Shown: one piece after another, positions 40,612-50,707 of the stretch | Layout of the letters: the number at the start of each line of letters is the position of its first letter | How positions within the stretch are numbered: the stretch's first letter is position 1 | Origin: Thalassobaculum_A sp040219615 | GTDB taxonomy: Bacteria > Pseudomonadota > Alphaproteobacteria > Thalassobaculales > Thalassobaculaceae | Direction of reading: 5' to 3' | Length of the DNA: 64,000 nucleotides | Assembly: GCF_040219615.1 (NCBI RefSeq) | Contig: NZ_JAVJSE010000002.1 | Coordinates: 8,589 to 72,588, forward strand | The notes under the pieces: generated by a model | The model's input: only the letters and a program-made list of their open reading frames with translations | The model's database searches: none | What the model was told of the DNA's origin: nothing | Program-made: the position numbers and the translations under genes

Positions 40612-41868
40612 TCACAACCTGAACAACTTGCGCAGCGCGCTGCCGGCCGCAGGCTTCGCGGGCTCGGCCGGCTCGTCGCCGGTCTGGCGGGCGGCCCGGC
40701 GGACCCGGGCGGCGGTGCGGTCGCGCTCCTTCTCGTGCATCGTCCGGACATGCTCGGTGACGCCGAAGCCCTGCATCAGCCGCACGCCGACGCCCTGCGC
40801 GAACTGGATGGCCGTCTCGTCCCCGGCACGCTCCAGCACCACGCGCTGCGGTCCGATCCGCTCGACCAGCGCCTTGACGGCCGCGGTCTCGGCGGCGGTC
40901 AGGTCGAGATCGGTCGGGTCCCAGCGCACCTTCAGGAAGTCGATCTCCCGCAGGATCCGCGCGTCCTCGCCGTCGACCATCGCAGCCAGGCCGTCCCAGC
41001 CGCCGGCGTGGAAGGCGCTGTGGATGCCCAGGCGCTCGAGTTCCTCCACCGCGGCGTCGAAGGTCGCGGTATTCGCGCTGCGGTCGTTCTGGGAAAGTTC
41101 GACGATCAATGTCTCGTGCTCCCGGGCCGCCAGACGGCCGATGAGGTCGGTGAAGCCGGGACCCAGGACGGTGGCGACCCGCAGGTTGACGGCGTAGGGC
41201 TCGGCATGCCGGCTGCGGTCGTGCACCAGGTGGAACAGCATGCGGCGGTCGAGCAGTTGCGTGACCTTGTCGAACAGCCAGGGGTTCTCGGCCACCGCCA
41301 CGCCCAGGGTCTCCGACAGCCGCTGCATCGACACGGTCAGTTCGCGTGCCAGCGTGACCGGGCTGCGGGGCTTGACGAAATCGTACAGGGCCTGGTGGTG
41401 AACCAGCGACGAGATATCCATCCGTCGCACCATCTGCTCGATCCTGAGCAACTGAGCCAGATCGTTGCGCCGGTCCCGGCGCAGTCCCGCCGCCACCGCC
41501 GGATCGGCGCCCCCGACGATCGCCCGGACCCGCTCCGCCAGGGCCCGACCGTCGCGCGGCAGCACGTAGCGATCCGACCGGATCGCGCCCAATCCCTGGT
41601 CGCGCACGATCTCGTCGAGCTCGGCGACCGCCTCGGCCAGTCGTCCGGCGACCGCGTTCGAGCTCAGGCACGCGATCTCGTGCCGCCCCAGCCGGGCGAT
41701 CTGCTCGGTGACTTCGCCGGCGGCATGGCGGAAGTGGTCGCGCAGCGCCCGGTCGATCGTCGGGTCGTCGATGTTCTGCACGCCGCCGAAATCGACAATC
41801 AGGGCGGTGGCCCCGTCGGCCTTGCCGCGCTCGTTGGTCGCCCTGAGGAAATCCGCTGCACTGATCAT
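40612..41868 (-). CDS. Degenerate EAL-domain-like protein behind motAB
   Basis: The 418-residue protein has no signal peptide. Its C-terminal 200 residues follow the EAL (c-di-GMP phosphodiesterase) fold order: AVNLRVATVLGPGF, LIVELSQND where active enzymes have LELTE, ERLGIHSAFHAGG where they have a DDFG block, IDFLKVRW with the conserved lysine, and VRLMQGFGV with the terminal QG. The metal-binding acids are therefore mostly lost, so it is more likely a c-di-GMP sensor or scaffold than an enzyme. The N-terminal half is helical and unassigned. It lies 12 bases after motB. The EAL assignment is by eye and moderate. Confidence 0.6.
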   Translation of the reverse strand: MISAADFLRATNERGKADGATALIVDFGGVQNIDDPTIDRALRDHFRHAAGEVTEQIARLGRHEIACLSSNAVAGRLAEAVAELDEIVRDQGLGAIRSDRYVLPRDGRALAERVRAIVGGADPAVAAGLRRDRRNDLAQLLRIEQMVRRMDISSLVHHQALYDFVKPRSPVTLARELTVSMQRLSETLGVAVAENPWLFDKVTQLLDRRMLFHLVHDRSRHAEPYAVNLRVATVLGPGFTDLIGRLAAREHETLIVELSQNDRSANTATFDAAVEELERLGIHSAFHAGGWDGLAAMVDGEDARILREIDFLKVRWDPTDLDLTAAETAAVKALVERIGPQRVVLERAGDETAIQFAQGVGVRLMQGFGVTEHVRTMHEKERDRTAARVRRAARQTGDEPAEPAKPAAGSALRKLFRL

Positions 41869-41880
41869 TGCGGTCGCATC

Positions 41881-42768
41881 CTACCGGTTCGCCTCCGGTC
41901 CCGGAATGCCGCTGGCCCCGGGCGGGTCGAACGGCGCCCGCAGCACCAGCTCGACCCGGCGGTTGGCGCGCCGCCCGGCCTCGTCGTCGTTGCCCGCCAG
42001 CGGCCGGGTATCGGCGAATCCGGCGACGAAAAGCCGGTCCGGCGGCATCCCCGCCCCTACCAGCGCCCGAACCACCGCCGCCGCCCTTGCGGCCGACAAT
42101 TCCCAGTTGGACGGGAACAGCCAGCTACCGATCGGCACCGAATCGGTGTGGCCCTGGACCTCGATCCGCGCCGGCGACGCCTCCAGAAGCGGCGCCAGTT
42201 CGCGCAGCAGGTCCAGTCCCTCCGGCGCGATCTCGACCCGGCCGGACGGGAACATCAGGCTGTCGGTCAGCCGGACCGTCACCACCGTCTCGGCGGTCTC
42301 GACGGTCAGGCCGCCCGGCACCGTCGCCATGCCCACGAATCGCTGCAGGTCGCGCGACATCCGGGCCGACCAGCTCTGCGGCGGCTGCCGCAGGAACAGC
42401 GCGTCGGGCACGTGGGCGGCGGGCGCCCCGGCGGCCGGCGCCGGCCGGTCGGGCAGCGCCGGCGGCGGCGCGCCGGCCTCGCCGGGCACCGGGTCCGGCG
42501 GCACCACCGACGGCGCCGACTTGTCGCCGGTGAAAGTGGCGACGCTGATCAGCATGATGAAGCAGGTCAGCAGCAGCGTGACCATGTCGGTGTAGGTGGT
42601 CAGCCAGGCATGCTCGTCCTCGGCCTCGGCGTCGCTACTCCCCTGGGTCGCCGACGCGCCGCTGCGGATCCGCTCGAAGCTGTCGGCCCTTCCACCCAGG
42701 CCGACTGTCGAGTCAGCTGCCTCCTCGACTTCCGGCTCGTCCGGTTCGGCTTTCGGCCGGCGAGCCAC
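41881..42768 (-). CDS. motB: MotB-type motor stator / OmpA-domain protein
   Basis: The 295-residue protein has a 50-residue acidic cytosolic tail, one membrane helix with the essential proton-carrying aspartate (TTYTDMVTLLLTCFIMLIS), and a C-terminal OmpA-like peptidoglycan-binding domain (about 150-285; IEVQGHTDSVPIG and NRRVELVLRAPF). It pairs with MotA to form a proton-driven stator. The ATG at 42768 lies two bases after the motA stop. No other flagellar gene is in the window, so it could power flagella or another motor. Confidence 0.9.
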   Translation of the reverse strand: MARRPKAEPDEPEVEEAADSTVGLGGRADSFERIRSGASATQGSSDAEAEDEHAWLTTYTDMVTLLLTCFIMLISVATFTGDKSAPSVVPPDPVPGEAGAPPPALPDRPAPAAGAPAAHVPDALFLRQPPQSWSARMSRDLQRFVGMATVPGGLTVETAETVVTVRLTDSLMFPSGRVEIAPEGLDLLRELAPLLEASPARIEVQGHTDSVPIGSWLFPSNWELSAARAAAVVRALVGAGMPPDRLFVAGFADTRPLAGNDDEAGRRANRRVELVLRAPFDPPGASGIPGPEANR

Positions 42769-42770
42769 GG

Positions 42771-43565
42771 TCAGCGCCCCATCTCGTCGACCCGGTCCGC
42801 GACCAGCGTGTCGATGGTGTCGCGGATCGTCGACGGCGAACGGCCGAGGCGGAGCAGGATGATGCCGTCCAGCAGCACGTTCATCAGCGCCACCCGGTGG
42901 ATGGTGCGCTGCTCCAGCCGGATCGCGATCGGCCGGAACACCAGGTTCGCCAGGCCGACGCCGTAGACCGTGGTGATCAGCGCGATCGACAGGCCGCGGC
43001 CGATGACGTCCAGGTCGCCGGACCCGAGCACCGACAGCATGTTGACCAGCCCGACCAGGGTGCCGAGCATGCCGAGCGCCGGCGCGAAATTCGCCAGGGT
43101 GCGCAGCAGCTTGGCCTGGGCGTTCTCGCGCTCGACCTGCTTCTGGATCCGCCAGTTCAGCACGTGCATCAGTTCCTCGACCGGCACGCCGTCGAGCGCG
43201 AGCTGCAGGCCGAGCTTCAGGAACGGCCGCTCGACCTTGGCGACCTCGGCCTCGGCCAGCCGGACGTTGGAGCGCCCGACCAGAGTGGCGACCTTGACGA
43301 TGACCTCGATCTCATGGCGGATCGTCGGCTCGCGCTCGAACAGCGCACCGAGCGAGGACAGCAGGCTCAGCAGGTGGCGGCCGCGGAATGCGATCAGGGT
43401 CGCGGCCATGGTGCCGCCCAGCACGATCAGCAGTCCGATCGGGTTCCAGTACTGGCCGGCGGTGTCGCCGGCGGCCCGGACGATCAGCCATATCAGGCCG
43501 CCGACGCCCGCGATCCCGAGTACAGTTGTATTCAACGGCGAGCGCAGTGCGGCCAGACGATGCAT
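42771..43565 (-). CDS. motA: MotA-type motor stator subunit
   Basis: The 264-residue protein has four membrane segments and a cytosolic loop between the second and third. The two functional prolines of MotA are in place: ANFAPALGMLGTLVGLVNML and TTVYGVGLANLVFRPIAI. Length is somewhat shorter than E. coli MotA. ATG 43565 is the only good start; 80 bases of untranslated sequence separate it from the end of the FAD-dehydrogenase gene. It heads a probable four-gene transcript, motA-motB-EAL-like-chaA. Confidence 0.9.
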   Translation of the reverse strand: MHRLAALRSPLNTTVLGIAGVGGLIWLIVRAAGDTAGQYWNPIGLLIVLGGTMAATLIAFRGRHLLSLLSSLGALFEREPTIRHEIEVIVKVATLVGRSNVRLAEAEVAKVERPFLKLGLQLALDGVPVEELMHVLNWRIQKQVERENAQAKLLRTLANFAPALGMLGTLVGLVNMLSVLGSGDLDVIGRGLSIALITTVYGVGLANLVFRPIAIRLEQRTIHRVALMNVLLDGIILLRLGRSPSTIRDTIDTLVADRVDEMGR

Positions 43566-43644
43566 GAGGCGACCCGAGGCTTGTGCGCGGCGAAGGTCGT
43601 TCGAATCCGCTTCGAATGCGTTGATCTAACGCAACGCGGGACGG

Positions 43645-46086
43645 TCACGCCTTCAGGCGGGCATTGCCGGGGTCGTAGAGCGGCTCGAGGTGCAGGTCGG
43701 CCGGATGCTCGTCGCCCGCCACCACCAGCGAATACCGGCCGTCCCGCAGCCAGGCCGGGTCGACCCCGTCCGGATTGCGGACATAGCCGTAGCCGATGTT
43801 GCGCCCGACCGTGTAGCCCCAGCCGCCGCTGGTGAGATAGCCGACCGGAACGCCATCGCGCAGGATGGTCTCGCGCCCGACCAGCACCGCCGCCGGGTCG
43901 GCGACCGACAGCCCGGCCAGCAGCTTCTTCAGCGGCGCGGCGGCGACCGCGGCGGCCGCCTCGCGTCCCAGGAAGCCGATGCCGGACTTCAGCTTCACCG
44001 CCCAGCCGAGCCCGGCCTCGAACGGGCTGTCGGTCGGGGTGATGTCGGCGCCCCAGGCGCGGTAGCCCTTCTCCAGGCGCAGCGACTCGATGGCGCGGTA
44101 GCCGGCCGGGCGGATGCCGAACCGCTCCCCGGCGTCCATCAGCGCGTCGAACACCGGCCCCGCGGCGTCGACCGGCATGTGCAGTTCCCAGCCGAGCTCG
44201 CCGACATAGCTGACCCGGAGCGCCCGGACCGCCTGCCCGGCGATCGCGACCTCGCGCACCGACCCGAAGGGTGCGGCGGCGTTCGACAGGTCTGCCGGCG
44301 AGACGGCGGCCATAAGGTCGCGCGCGAGCGGTCCCATCAGGGTCAGGGTCGCCCAGCCCTCTGTGACGTCCTCGAACGCCGCGTCGGCGCCTTCAAGCTG
44401 CTCGCGGATCCAGGCGCCGTCATGGGTTCGGAAGCCGGTGCCGGTGACGATGTAGAAGCGGTCCTCGGCCAGCCGGGCCACCGTCAGGTCGCACTCGATG
44501 CCGCCGCGCGGATTCAGCAACTGGGTATACGCGAGGCGCCCGGGCTCGCGCGGCAGCCGGTTGGCGCAGATCCACTCCAGTCGCTCGGCGGCGCCCGGTC
44601 CGCGCATCTCGAACTTGGCGAAGGACGACTGGTCGAACAGCGCCACCGCCTCGCGGCAGGCGCGGTGCTCGTCGCCGACCGCGTCGAACCAGTTGGCACG
44701 GCCCTGGCTCGACACGTCGCCCGGCTCGGCGCCCTCCGGCGCGAACCAGTTGGGCCGCTCCCAGCCGAGCTTGGAGCCGAACACCGCCCGGCGCTCCTTC
44801 AGGCGGCCGTACAGCGGCGAGACCAGCCGCGGCCGGGCGCTGGCGTATTCCTCGTGCGGCCAGGCGATCGTGTAGTGCCTGCCATAGGCCTCGACCGTGC
44901 GCGCGCGCACCCAGGAATCGTCGCGGTGCAGGCCGGAGAACCGGCGGATGTCGACCACCCACAGGTCCATCGGCGGCGCGCCGTCTATCACCCAGCTGGC
45001 CAGCGCCCAGCCGGCACCGCCGGCCGAGGCGATCCCGAAGGCGTTGAAGCCGCAGCCGACGAAGAAGCCCTTCAGCTCCGGCGCCTCGCCCAGGATGAAG
45101 TTGCCGTCGGGCGTGAAGCTCTCGGGCCCGTTGATCATCTGCTTGACGCCGGCGTGCTGCAGCGCCGGCACCCGCTCGATCGCCTGGCACATGTGCGGCT
45201 CGAAATGGTCCCAGTCCTCGGCCAGCAGCTGGAACTCGAAGCCGTCGGGGATGCCGTTTTCGGCCCAGGTGATCGGGTTCGGCTCGTAGCCGCCCATCGA
45301 CAGCCCGCCGACCTCCTCCTTGAAGTAGATCAGCCGGTCGGGGTCGCGCAGGGTCGGCAGGGTCGGGGTCACGCCGGCGATCGGTTCGGTCAGCACGTAC
45401 TGGTGCTGCACCGGCTGCAGCGGCACCGACACCCCGGCCAGCCGCCCGACCGCCTTGGCCCACATGCCGCCGCAGTTCACCACCTTCTCGCAGGCGATCC
45501 GGCCATGGTCGGTCAGCACCGCCGTGATCCGGCCGCCGGCGGTCTCGAAGCCGGTCACCGCCACGCCCTCGACGATGCGGGCGCCGTGCATGCGCGCCCC
45601 CTTGGCCAGGCTCTGGGCGATGTCGGACGGGCTGGCCTGACCGTCGGTCGGCAGGAAGGCCGCCCCGACCAGGTCGGAGGCGTCCATCGGCGGCCAGAGA
45701 TCGCGCGCCTCGGCCGGGGTCAGCAGCTGCATCTCCAGCCCGAAGCTGCGGGCCGTGGTGGCCTGGCGGAGGATCTCGGTCCAGCGGTCGCGGTTGCAGG
45801 CCAGCCGCAGGCCGCCGTTCTGCTTCCAGCCGGTGGCGAGACCGGTCTCGGCCTCCAGGGTCGAGTACAGTTCCACCGAATACTTCAGCAGCCGGGTGAT
45901 CGAGGCCGAGGTCCGCAGTTGCCCGACCAGGCCGGCAGCGTGCCAGGTCGAGCCGTTGGTCAGCCGGCCGCGCTCCAGCAGCAGCACGTCGGCCTTGTGG
46001 TCGCGCGCCAGGTGATAGGCGGTCGAGCAGCCGATGATGCCGCCGCCGATGACGACGACCTGGGCCTGGTCGGGAACCGTGGTCAC
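43645..46086 (-). CDS. FAD-dependent dehydrogenase with GcvT domain (dimethylglycine/sarcosine dehydrogenase family)
   Basis: The 813-residue enzyme has an N-terminal FAD-binding oxidoreductase domain (VVVIGGGIIGCSTAYHLA, then NGSTWHAAGLVGQLR with the histidine that takes part in FAD attachment in relatives). The C-terminal GcvT-type folate-binding domain starts near residue 430 (YESLRLEKGYRAWGADI-type segment). This architecture oxidatively demethylates N-methyl amines such as dimethylglycine or sarcosine, passing the carbon to tetrahydrofolate. The start is GTG at 46086, overlapping the upstream stop as GTGA. It is the last gene of a three-gene operon after a choline-kinase-like gene, suggesting methylated-amine use. 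Confidence 0.88.
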   Translation of the reverse strand: MTTVPDQAQVVVIGGGIIGCSTAYHLARDHKADVLLLERGRLTNGSTWHAAGLVGQLRTSASITRLLKYSVELYSTLEAETGLATGWKQNGGLRLACNRDRWTEILRQATTARSFGLEMQLLTPAEARDLWPPMDASDLVGAAFLPTDGQASPSDIAQSLAKGARMHGARIVEGVAVTGFETAGGRITAVLTDHGRIACEKVVNCGGMWAKAVGRLAGVSVPLQPVQHQYVLTEPIAGVTPTLPTLRDPDRLIYFKEEVGGLSMGGYEPNPITWAENGIPDGFEFQLLAEDWDHFEPHMCQAIERVPALQHAGVKQMINGPESFTPDGNFILGEAPELKGFFVGCGFNAFGIASAGGAGWALASWVIDGAPPMDLWVVDIRRFSGLHRDDSWVRARTVEAYGRHYTIAWPHEEYASARPRLVSPLYGRLKERRAVFGSKLGWERPNWFAPEGAEPGDVSSQGRANWFDAVGDEHRACREAVALFDQSSFAKFEMRGPGAAERLEWICANRLPREPGRLAYTQLLNPRGGIECDLTVARLAEDRFYIVTGTGFRTHDGAWIREQLEGADAAFEDVTEGWATLTLMGPLARDLMAAVSPADLSNAAAPFGSVREVAIAGQAVRALRVSYVGELGWELHMPVDAAGPVFDALMDAGERFGIRPAGYRAIESLRLEKGYRAWGADITPTDSPFEAGLGWAVKLKSGIGFLGREAAAAVAAAPLKKLLAGLSVADPAAVLVGRETILRDGVPVGYLTSGGWGYTVGRNIGYGYVRNPDGVDPAWLRDGRYSLVVAGDEHPADLHLEPLYDPGNARLKA

Positions 46087-46979
46087 CGCTCGCTCTCCTC
46101 GAATGCCGCCAGCGCCGTCTCGAAGCGGGCCAGGTTCTCCGCCGTGTAGGCGGCATAGTCGACGCCGGGCGCGCCCATGTGCAGCTCCGACACCAGGCTC
46201 CACAAGGTCTCGCGCAGCAGCGAGGCGACCTTCATCGCCCGGTAGGCGCGCCACAGCGCCGGGTCGGGATCCTGCCCGAAATACGCCGCCAGCAGCGCCC
46301 GCTCGTCGGCCTCCGGCATCCCGGCGTTGCCGGCCAGGTTGGCGAGGTCGAACAGCGGCGTGCCGAAGCCGCCGTATTCCCAGTCGACCAGCCATATCCG
46401 GGTGCCGTCGTCCAGCAGGTTGGCGGCCAGCAGGTCGTGGTGGCCGAACACCACCGGCATCGCCACCTGGGCCGCCTCCAGCCCTTCCGCGACCGCCAGC
46501 AGCCGCGGCAGGTCGCCGGCCATCCGGCTGCCGCCGGCGCGCAGGGTCGCGGCATAGTCGCGGATCACGTGGAACACCCAGAAGAACGGCGCCGGCCCGG
46601 CCAGATGCCGGCCGACCTGGTCGTGGCAGCGGCGCAGCAGCGGCAGGATGCGCCGCCACTGCGCGCGGACGTCGGCCTCGCCGTAGGTCCGGGCTTCCAG
46701 CAGTTCGAACACCATGACGCCGTCGTCGGCGTGGATCAGCGCCGGCGAGACCCCGGCCGCGTGCGCGGCCCGGCTGACCCTGGCCTCCTGATCGCGGAAC
46801 ACGTGGTGGAACGGCAGGTCGTCGCCCAGCCGGACCATGCACCGGCGGTCGCCGTCGGCGACCTTGAAGTTGGCGTTCGACAGGCCGCCGGGGAGCGGTT
46901 CGACGGCGACCGGGCCCGACCACAGCGGCAGCCCCTGGATGATGCCGGCCGGATCGCCCGAATCCCCTTCGGCCTTCAC
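46083..46979 (-). CDS. Choline-kinase / aminoglycoside-phosphotransferase-like kinase
   Basis: The 298-residue protein has the small-molecule kinase fold: LPGGLSNANFKV as glycine loop, the catalytic loop VFGHHDLLAANLLDDG with HxDxxxxN-like residues, and the metal site IWLVDWEYGGFGTPLFDLAN. The WEYGG segment is typical of choline/ethanolamine kinases. Start GTG 46979 overlaps the DUF2066 stop as GTGA, and its own stop overlaps the dehydrogenase start. A role in choline-type amine metabolism fits the neighbour but is inference. Confidence 0.85.
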   Translation of the reverse strand: MKAEGDSGDPAGIIQGLPLWSGPVAVEPLPGGLSNANFKVADGDRRCMVRLGDDLPFHHVFRDQEARVSRAAHAAGVSPALIHADDGVMVFELLEARTYGEADVRAQWRRILPLLRRCHDQVGRHLAGPAPFFWVFHVIRDYAATLRAGGSRMAGDLPRLLAVAEGLEAAQVAMPVVFGHHDLLAANLLDDGTRIWLVDWEYGGFGTPLFDLANLAGNAGMPEADERALLAAYFGQDPDPALWRAYRAMKVASLLRETLWSLVSELHMGAPGVDYAAYTAENLARFETALAAFEESER

Positions 46980-47779
46980 TGAACCCCCGCCAGCACCCGG
47001 GCCGACTCGCCGAGCCCGAGGGCGATCGCCCGGTCGAAGGTGGTGTCCGGCACGTGCCAGCGCTCGGGCATGCCGTCGGCCAGCAGCGTCCAGTCGGTGC
47101 TCCAGTAGCCTTGCGCCGTCATCGCCATGGTTCCGGCCAGAACGGCGTCCGCCGCATAGGACGACGCGAGGGCGCCGAGCGCCCCGCCGTGGGCCTCGGC
47201 GACCTCGGCATGGCTGAGCGCCATCGCCTCGACATTGTCCATCTTCGGCACGACCAGGGCGAGGCCCCGGCGATAGGCATCGTATTCGAGCGTCTCGCGC
47301 TGGCCGTCGCCGCGGGCCGACTCGCTGCCCAGCAGATACTGGCCGGTCCCGTCCACCACCGACAGCACCACCAGCAGCCGGGGGCGGTCGGCATCCCAGG
47401 GGGCCTGGCCGAGCCGGTCGAGCAGGGCGTGCACGCCCTCCGGCCGGAACTCGACCCGGAGGTGGAAGCTGCGGTCGCGGGTGCCCTGCTCGTCGGCGAT
47501 CGGGATGCCGGCCTTGCGATCCTCGTACTCGAGGCCGACGACATGCGCCTCGGCCTCGGCCAGCAGGTTCGGCAGTTGCGGATGCGCGGCGATCCGGTCG
47601 TCCCCGCAGGTCTTGATCAGCACCTGGGTCAATGCGATCCGGATGCCGCGGGCCCGTTCCTCCGGATTGTCCCGGCCGGTGACGATGGCTTCGCCCCGCA
47701 TGAGGTCGGAGACCATCTCCGCCCGGGCGGGCGCGACGGCCGCCAGCGCCAGGAACCAGGCCAAGGCCAACCGAGTCAT
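46976..47779 (-). CDS. DUF2066 domain-containing exported protein
   Basis: The 267-residue protein has a signal peptide (TRLALAWFLALAAVAPARA) and the DUF2066 core: RGIRIALTQVLIKTCGD, YEDRKAGIPIADEQGTRDR and RPRLLVVLSVVDG. The family is found in alpha- and gammaproteobacteria and has no known function. The ATG at 47779 was chosen over the longer frame because it carries the signal peptide and follows cgggggtg. It is the first gene of the DUF2066-kinase-dehydrogenase operon. Confidence 0.88.
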   Translation of the reverse strand: MTRLALAWFLALAAVAPARAEMVSDLMRGEAIVTGRDNPEERARGIRIALTQVLIKTCGDDRIAAHPQLPNLLAEAEAHVVGLEYEDRKAGIPIADEQGTRDRSFHLRVEFRPEGVHALLDRLGQAPWDADRPRLLVVLSVVDGTGQYLLGSESARGDGQRETLEYDAYRRGLALVVPKMDNVEAMALSHAEVAEAHGGALGALASSYAADAVLAGTMAMTAQGYWSTDWTLLADGMPERWHVPDTTFDRAIALGLGESARVLAGVQ

Positions 47780-47857
47780 GGGTACACCCCCGTCGATCGA
47801 ACACCCCAAGGATGCCCGTGTTATGGTGGCGGAAACAAGCATCCACCGGCGACCGGC

Positions 47858-48289
47858 TCAAACCAGGGCCCGTTTGCGCGAGGACAGCAGGATGCTCGTC
47901 TCGGTCGAAGCGATGCCGTCGATCAACCGGACCGCCGCCAGCGTGCGGTCGAAGGCCTCCAGCGTGTCGGTGGCCAACTCGGCGACGATGTCCCAGCGGC
48001 CGTTGGTCGAGTGCAGCGCCCGGACCTCGGGAAAGCCATGCAACCGGCGGAACACCGCATCGGTTCCCTTGCCCTCGACCTCGATCATCATGATCGCGCG
48101 GACCTGCTCGAAATCGCCCTCGGCGCCGAGCCGCAGGGTGAAGCCCTGGATGATCCCGTCCGCCACCAGACGATCCATGCGATTGCGGACGGTCGCCCGG
48201 CTGACCCCCAAGCGACCGGCCAGGCTGGCCACCGGCATGCGCGCGTCGGTCCGCAGTTCGGCGATCAGCCGTCGGTCGGTGTCGTCCAT
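47858..48289 (-). CDS. Lrp/AsnC family transcriptional regulator
   Basis: The 143-residue regulator has the N-terminal helix-turn-helix (LAGRLGVSRATVRNRMDRL) and a C-terminal RAM effector-binding domain with RAIMMIEVEGKG and STNGRWDIVAEL, which usually bind amino acids. It is transcribed divergently from arginase with 150 bases between them. Lrp-type regulators next to arginase and ornithine-aminotransferase genes usually activate them in response to arginine or ornithine; here this is inferred from position. Confidence 0.92.
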   Translation of the reverse strand: MDDTDRRLIAELRTDARMPVASLAGRLGVSRATVRNRMDRLVADGIIQGFTLRLGAEGDFEQVRAIMMIEVEGKGTDAVFRRLHGFPEVRALHSTNGRWDIVAELATDTLEAFDRTLAAVRLIDGIASTETSILLSSRKRALV

Positions 48290-48310
48290 CGCTCACCTGT
48301 CATATTGCGA

Positions 48311-48324
48311 CGATAGGGTTATCG
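48311..48324. promoter_or_regulatory. Candidate operator half-sites between lrp-type gene and arginase
   Basis: CGATA at 48311 and TATCG at 48320 form a 14-base inverted pair with a GGGT centre in the AT-richer 150-base gap between the divergent genes. It is a plausible but weak Lrp/AsnC-type operator. I see no confident -35/-10 pair for either gene. Confidence 0.3.
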
Positions 48325-48439
48325 AAATGCTCAACTTAGCTGCGCAGTTTGACGCTTTTCTGGCTTTTTGTCGCCACCGGCCGGCGCCACCCTTGCACCG
48401 GTCGCCGTCGACCGGCTCGACCCCCGATGGAGGACCGAC

Positions 48440-49405
48440 GTGACCGACCCCGACAGCGTTCCCGCCGTGACCCGTGACCGCCGCCTCGCCCTGCTTGGGG
48501 CCCCCGTGGAGAGCGGCGCAAGCCGTCGCGGCTGCGCCATGGGACCGGCCGCCCTGCGCACCGCAGAGATCGTCGAGCGGCTGCAACGCCTCGGATACGC
48601 GGTCGACGACCACGGCGACGTCAACCCGATCCCGGTCGCCGGCCTGGAACTGCCCGGCAAGGCCCGCGGTGCCCCGGAGATCGCCGGCTGGGCGCGCAGC
48701 CTGGCGACCCGCACCTACGCCCTGATGCAGGACGGGGCGACGCCGATCCTGCTGGGCGGCGACCACAGCCTGGCCATGGGCAGCGTCGCGGGCGTCGCCC
48801 GGCATTGCGCCGAAGCCGGCCGCGAGCTGTTCGTGCTGTGGCTGGACGCCCACGCCGACTTCAACACGCCGGCGACCTCGCCGTCGGGCAACATGCACGG
48901 CATGCCGGTCGCCTGTTTCTGCGGCGAGGACGGCTTCGACGGACTGTTCGGCGACGACTTCCAGGTCCGGGTCAGCCCGTCCAACGTCGCCATGGTCGGG
49001 GTCCGCTCGATCGACGAGGACGAGCGCACCCTGCTGCGCAGGCGTGGCGTCGAGGTGGTCGACATGCGGGCCATCGACGAATGGGGCGTGGCCGCCCCGA
49101 TGCGCGAGTTCCTGCGCCGGGTGAAGTCCCGCAACGGCCTGATCCACGTCAGCCTGGACGTCGATTTCCTGGACCCCGGGGTCGCCCCGGGCGCCGGCAC
49201 CGCGGTGCCCGGCGGCGCCACCTATCGCGAGGCCCACCTCATCATGGAGCTGCTGTACGACAGCGGCCGGGTCGCCTCCGCCGACATCGTCGAACTGAAC
49301 CCGTTCCTGGACGACCGCGGCCGCAGCGCCGTGGTGCTCGCCGAGATGACCGCCAGCCTGTTCGGCCAGACCATCCTGGCCCGCCCCGCCCGTCCCGTTT
49401 CCTAA
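48440..49405 (+). CDS. rocF: Arginase
   Basis: The 321-residue enzyme hydrolyses L-arginine to ornithine and urea with a dinuclear manganese site. The ligands are in GGDHSLAMG, WLDAHADFN and SLDVDFLDP. The start is GTG 48440, six bases after ggagg; upstream codons in the frame lack a better start. Ornithine aminotransferase follows 16 bases later and an Lrp-type regulator is divergent, so this is an arginine-catabolism cluster. Confidence 0.94.
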   Translation: MTDPDSVPAVTRDRRLALLGAPVESGASRRGCAMGPAALRTAEIVERLQRLGYAVDDHGDVNPIPVAGLELPGKARGAPEIAGWARSLATRTYALMQDGATPILLGGDHSLAMGSVAGVARHCAEAGRELFVLWLDAHADFNTPATSPSGNMHGMPVACFCGEDGFDGLFGDDFQVRVSPSNVAMVGVRSIDEDERTLLRRRGVEVVDMRAIDEWGVAAPMREFLRRVKSRNGLIHVSLDVDFLDPGVAPGAGTAVPGGATYREAHLIMELLYDSGRVASADIVELNPFLDDRGRSAVVLAEMTASLFGQTILARPARPVS

Positions 49406-49421
49406 GCCGAGGAGCCGTGTC

Positions 49422-50648
<1,227 letters not shown>

Positions 50649-50650
50649 CC

Positions 50651-50707
50651 GTCAGGACTTGCCGCCGGTCAGGTCTTTCCGTCGGTCAGGGCTTTCCGTC
50701 GGTCAGG
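50651..50707. repeat. 17-bp tandem repeat at the 3' end of the RNase T2 gene
   Basis: ctttccgtcggtcagg occurs at 50675-50690 and again at 50692-50707, a 17-base period, with a degraded third copy at about 50657-50673. It spans the last codons and stop of the RNase T2 gene and reaches into the gap before the rocD stop. Because the period is not a multiple of three, a change in copy number would alter the protein's end. Confidence 0.7.
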
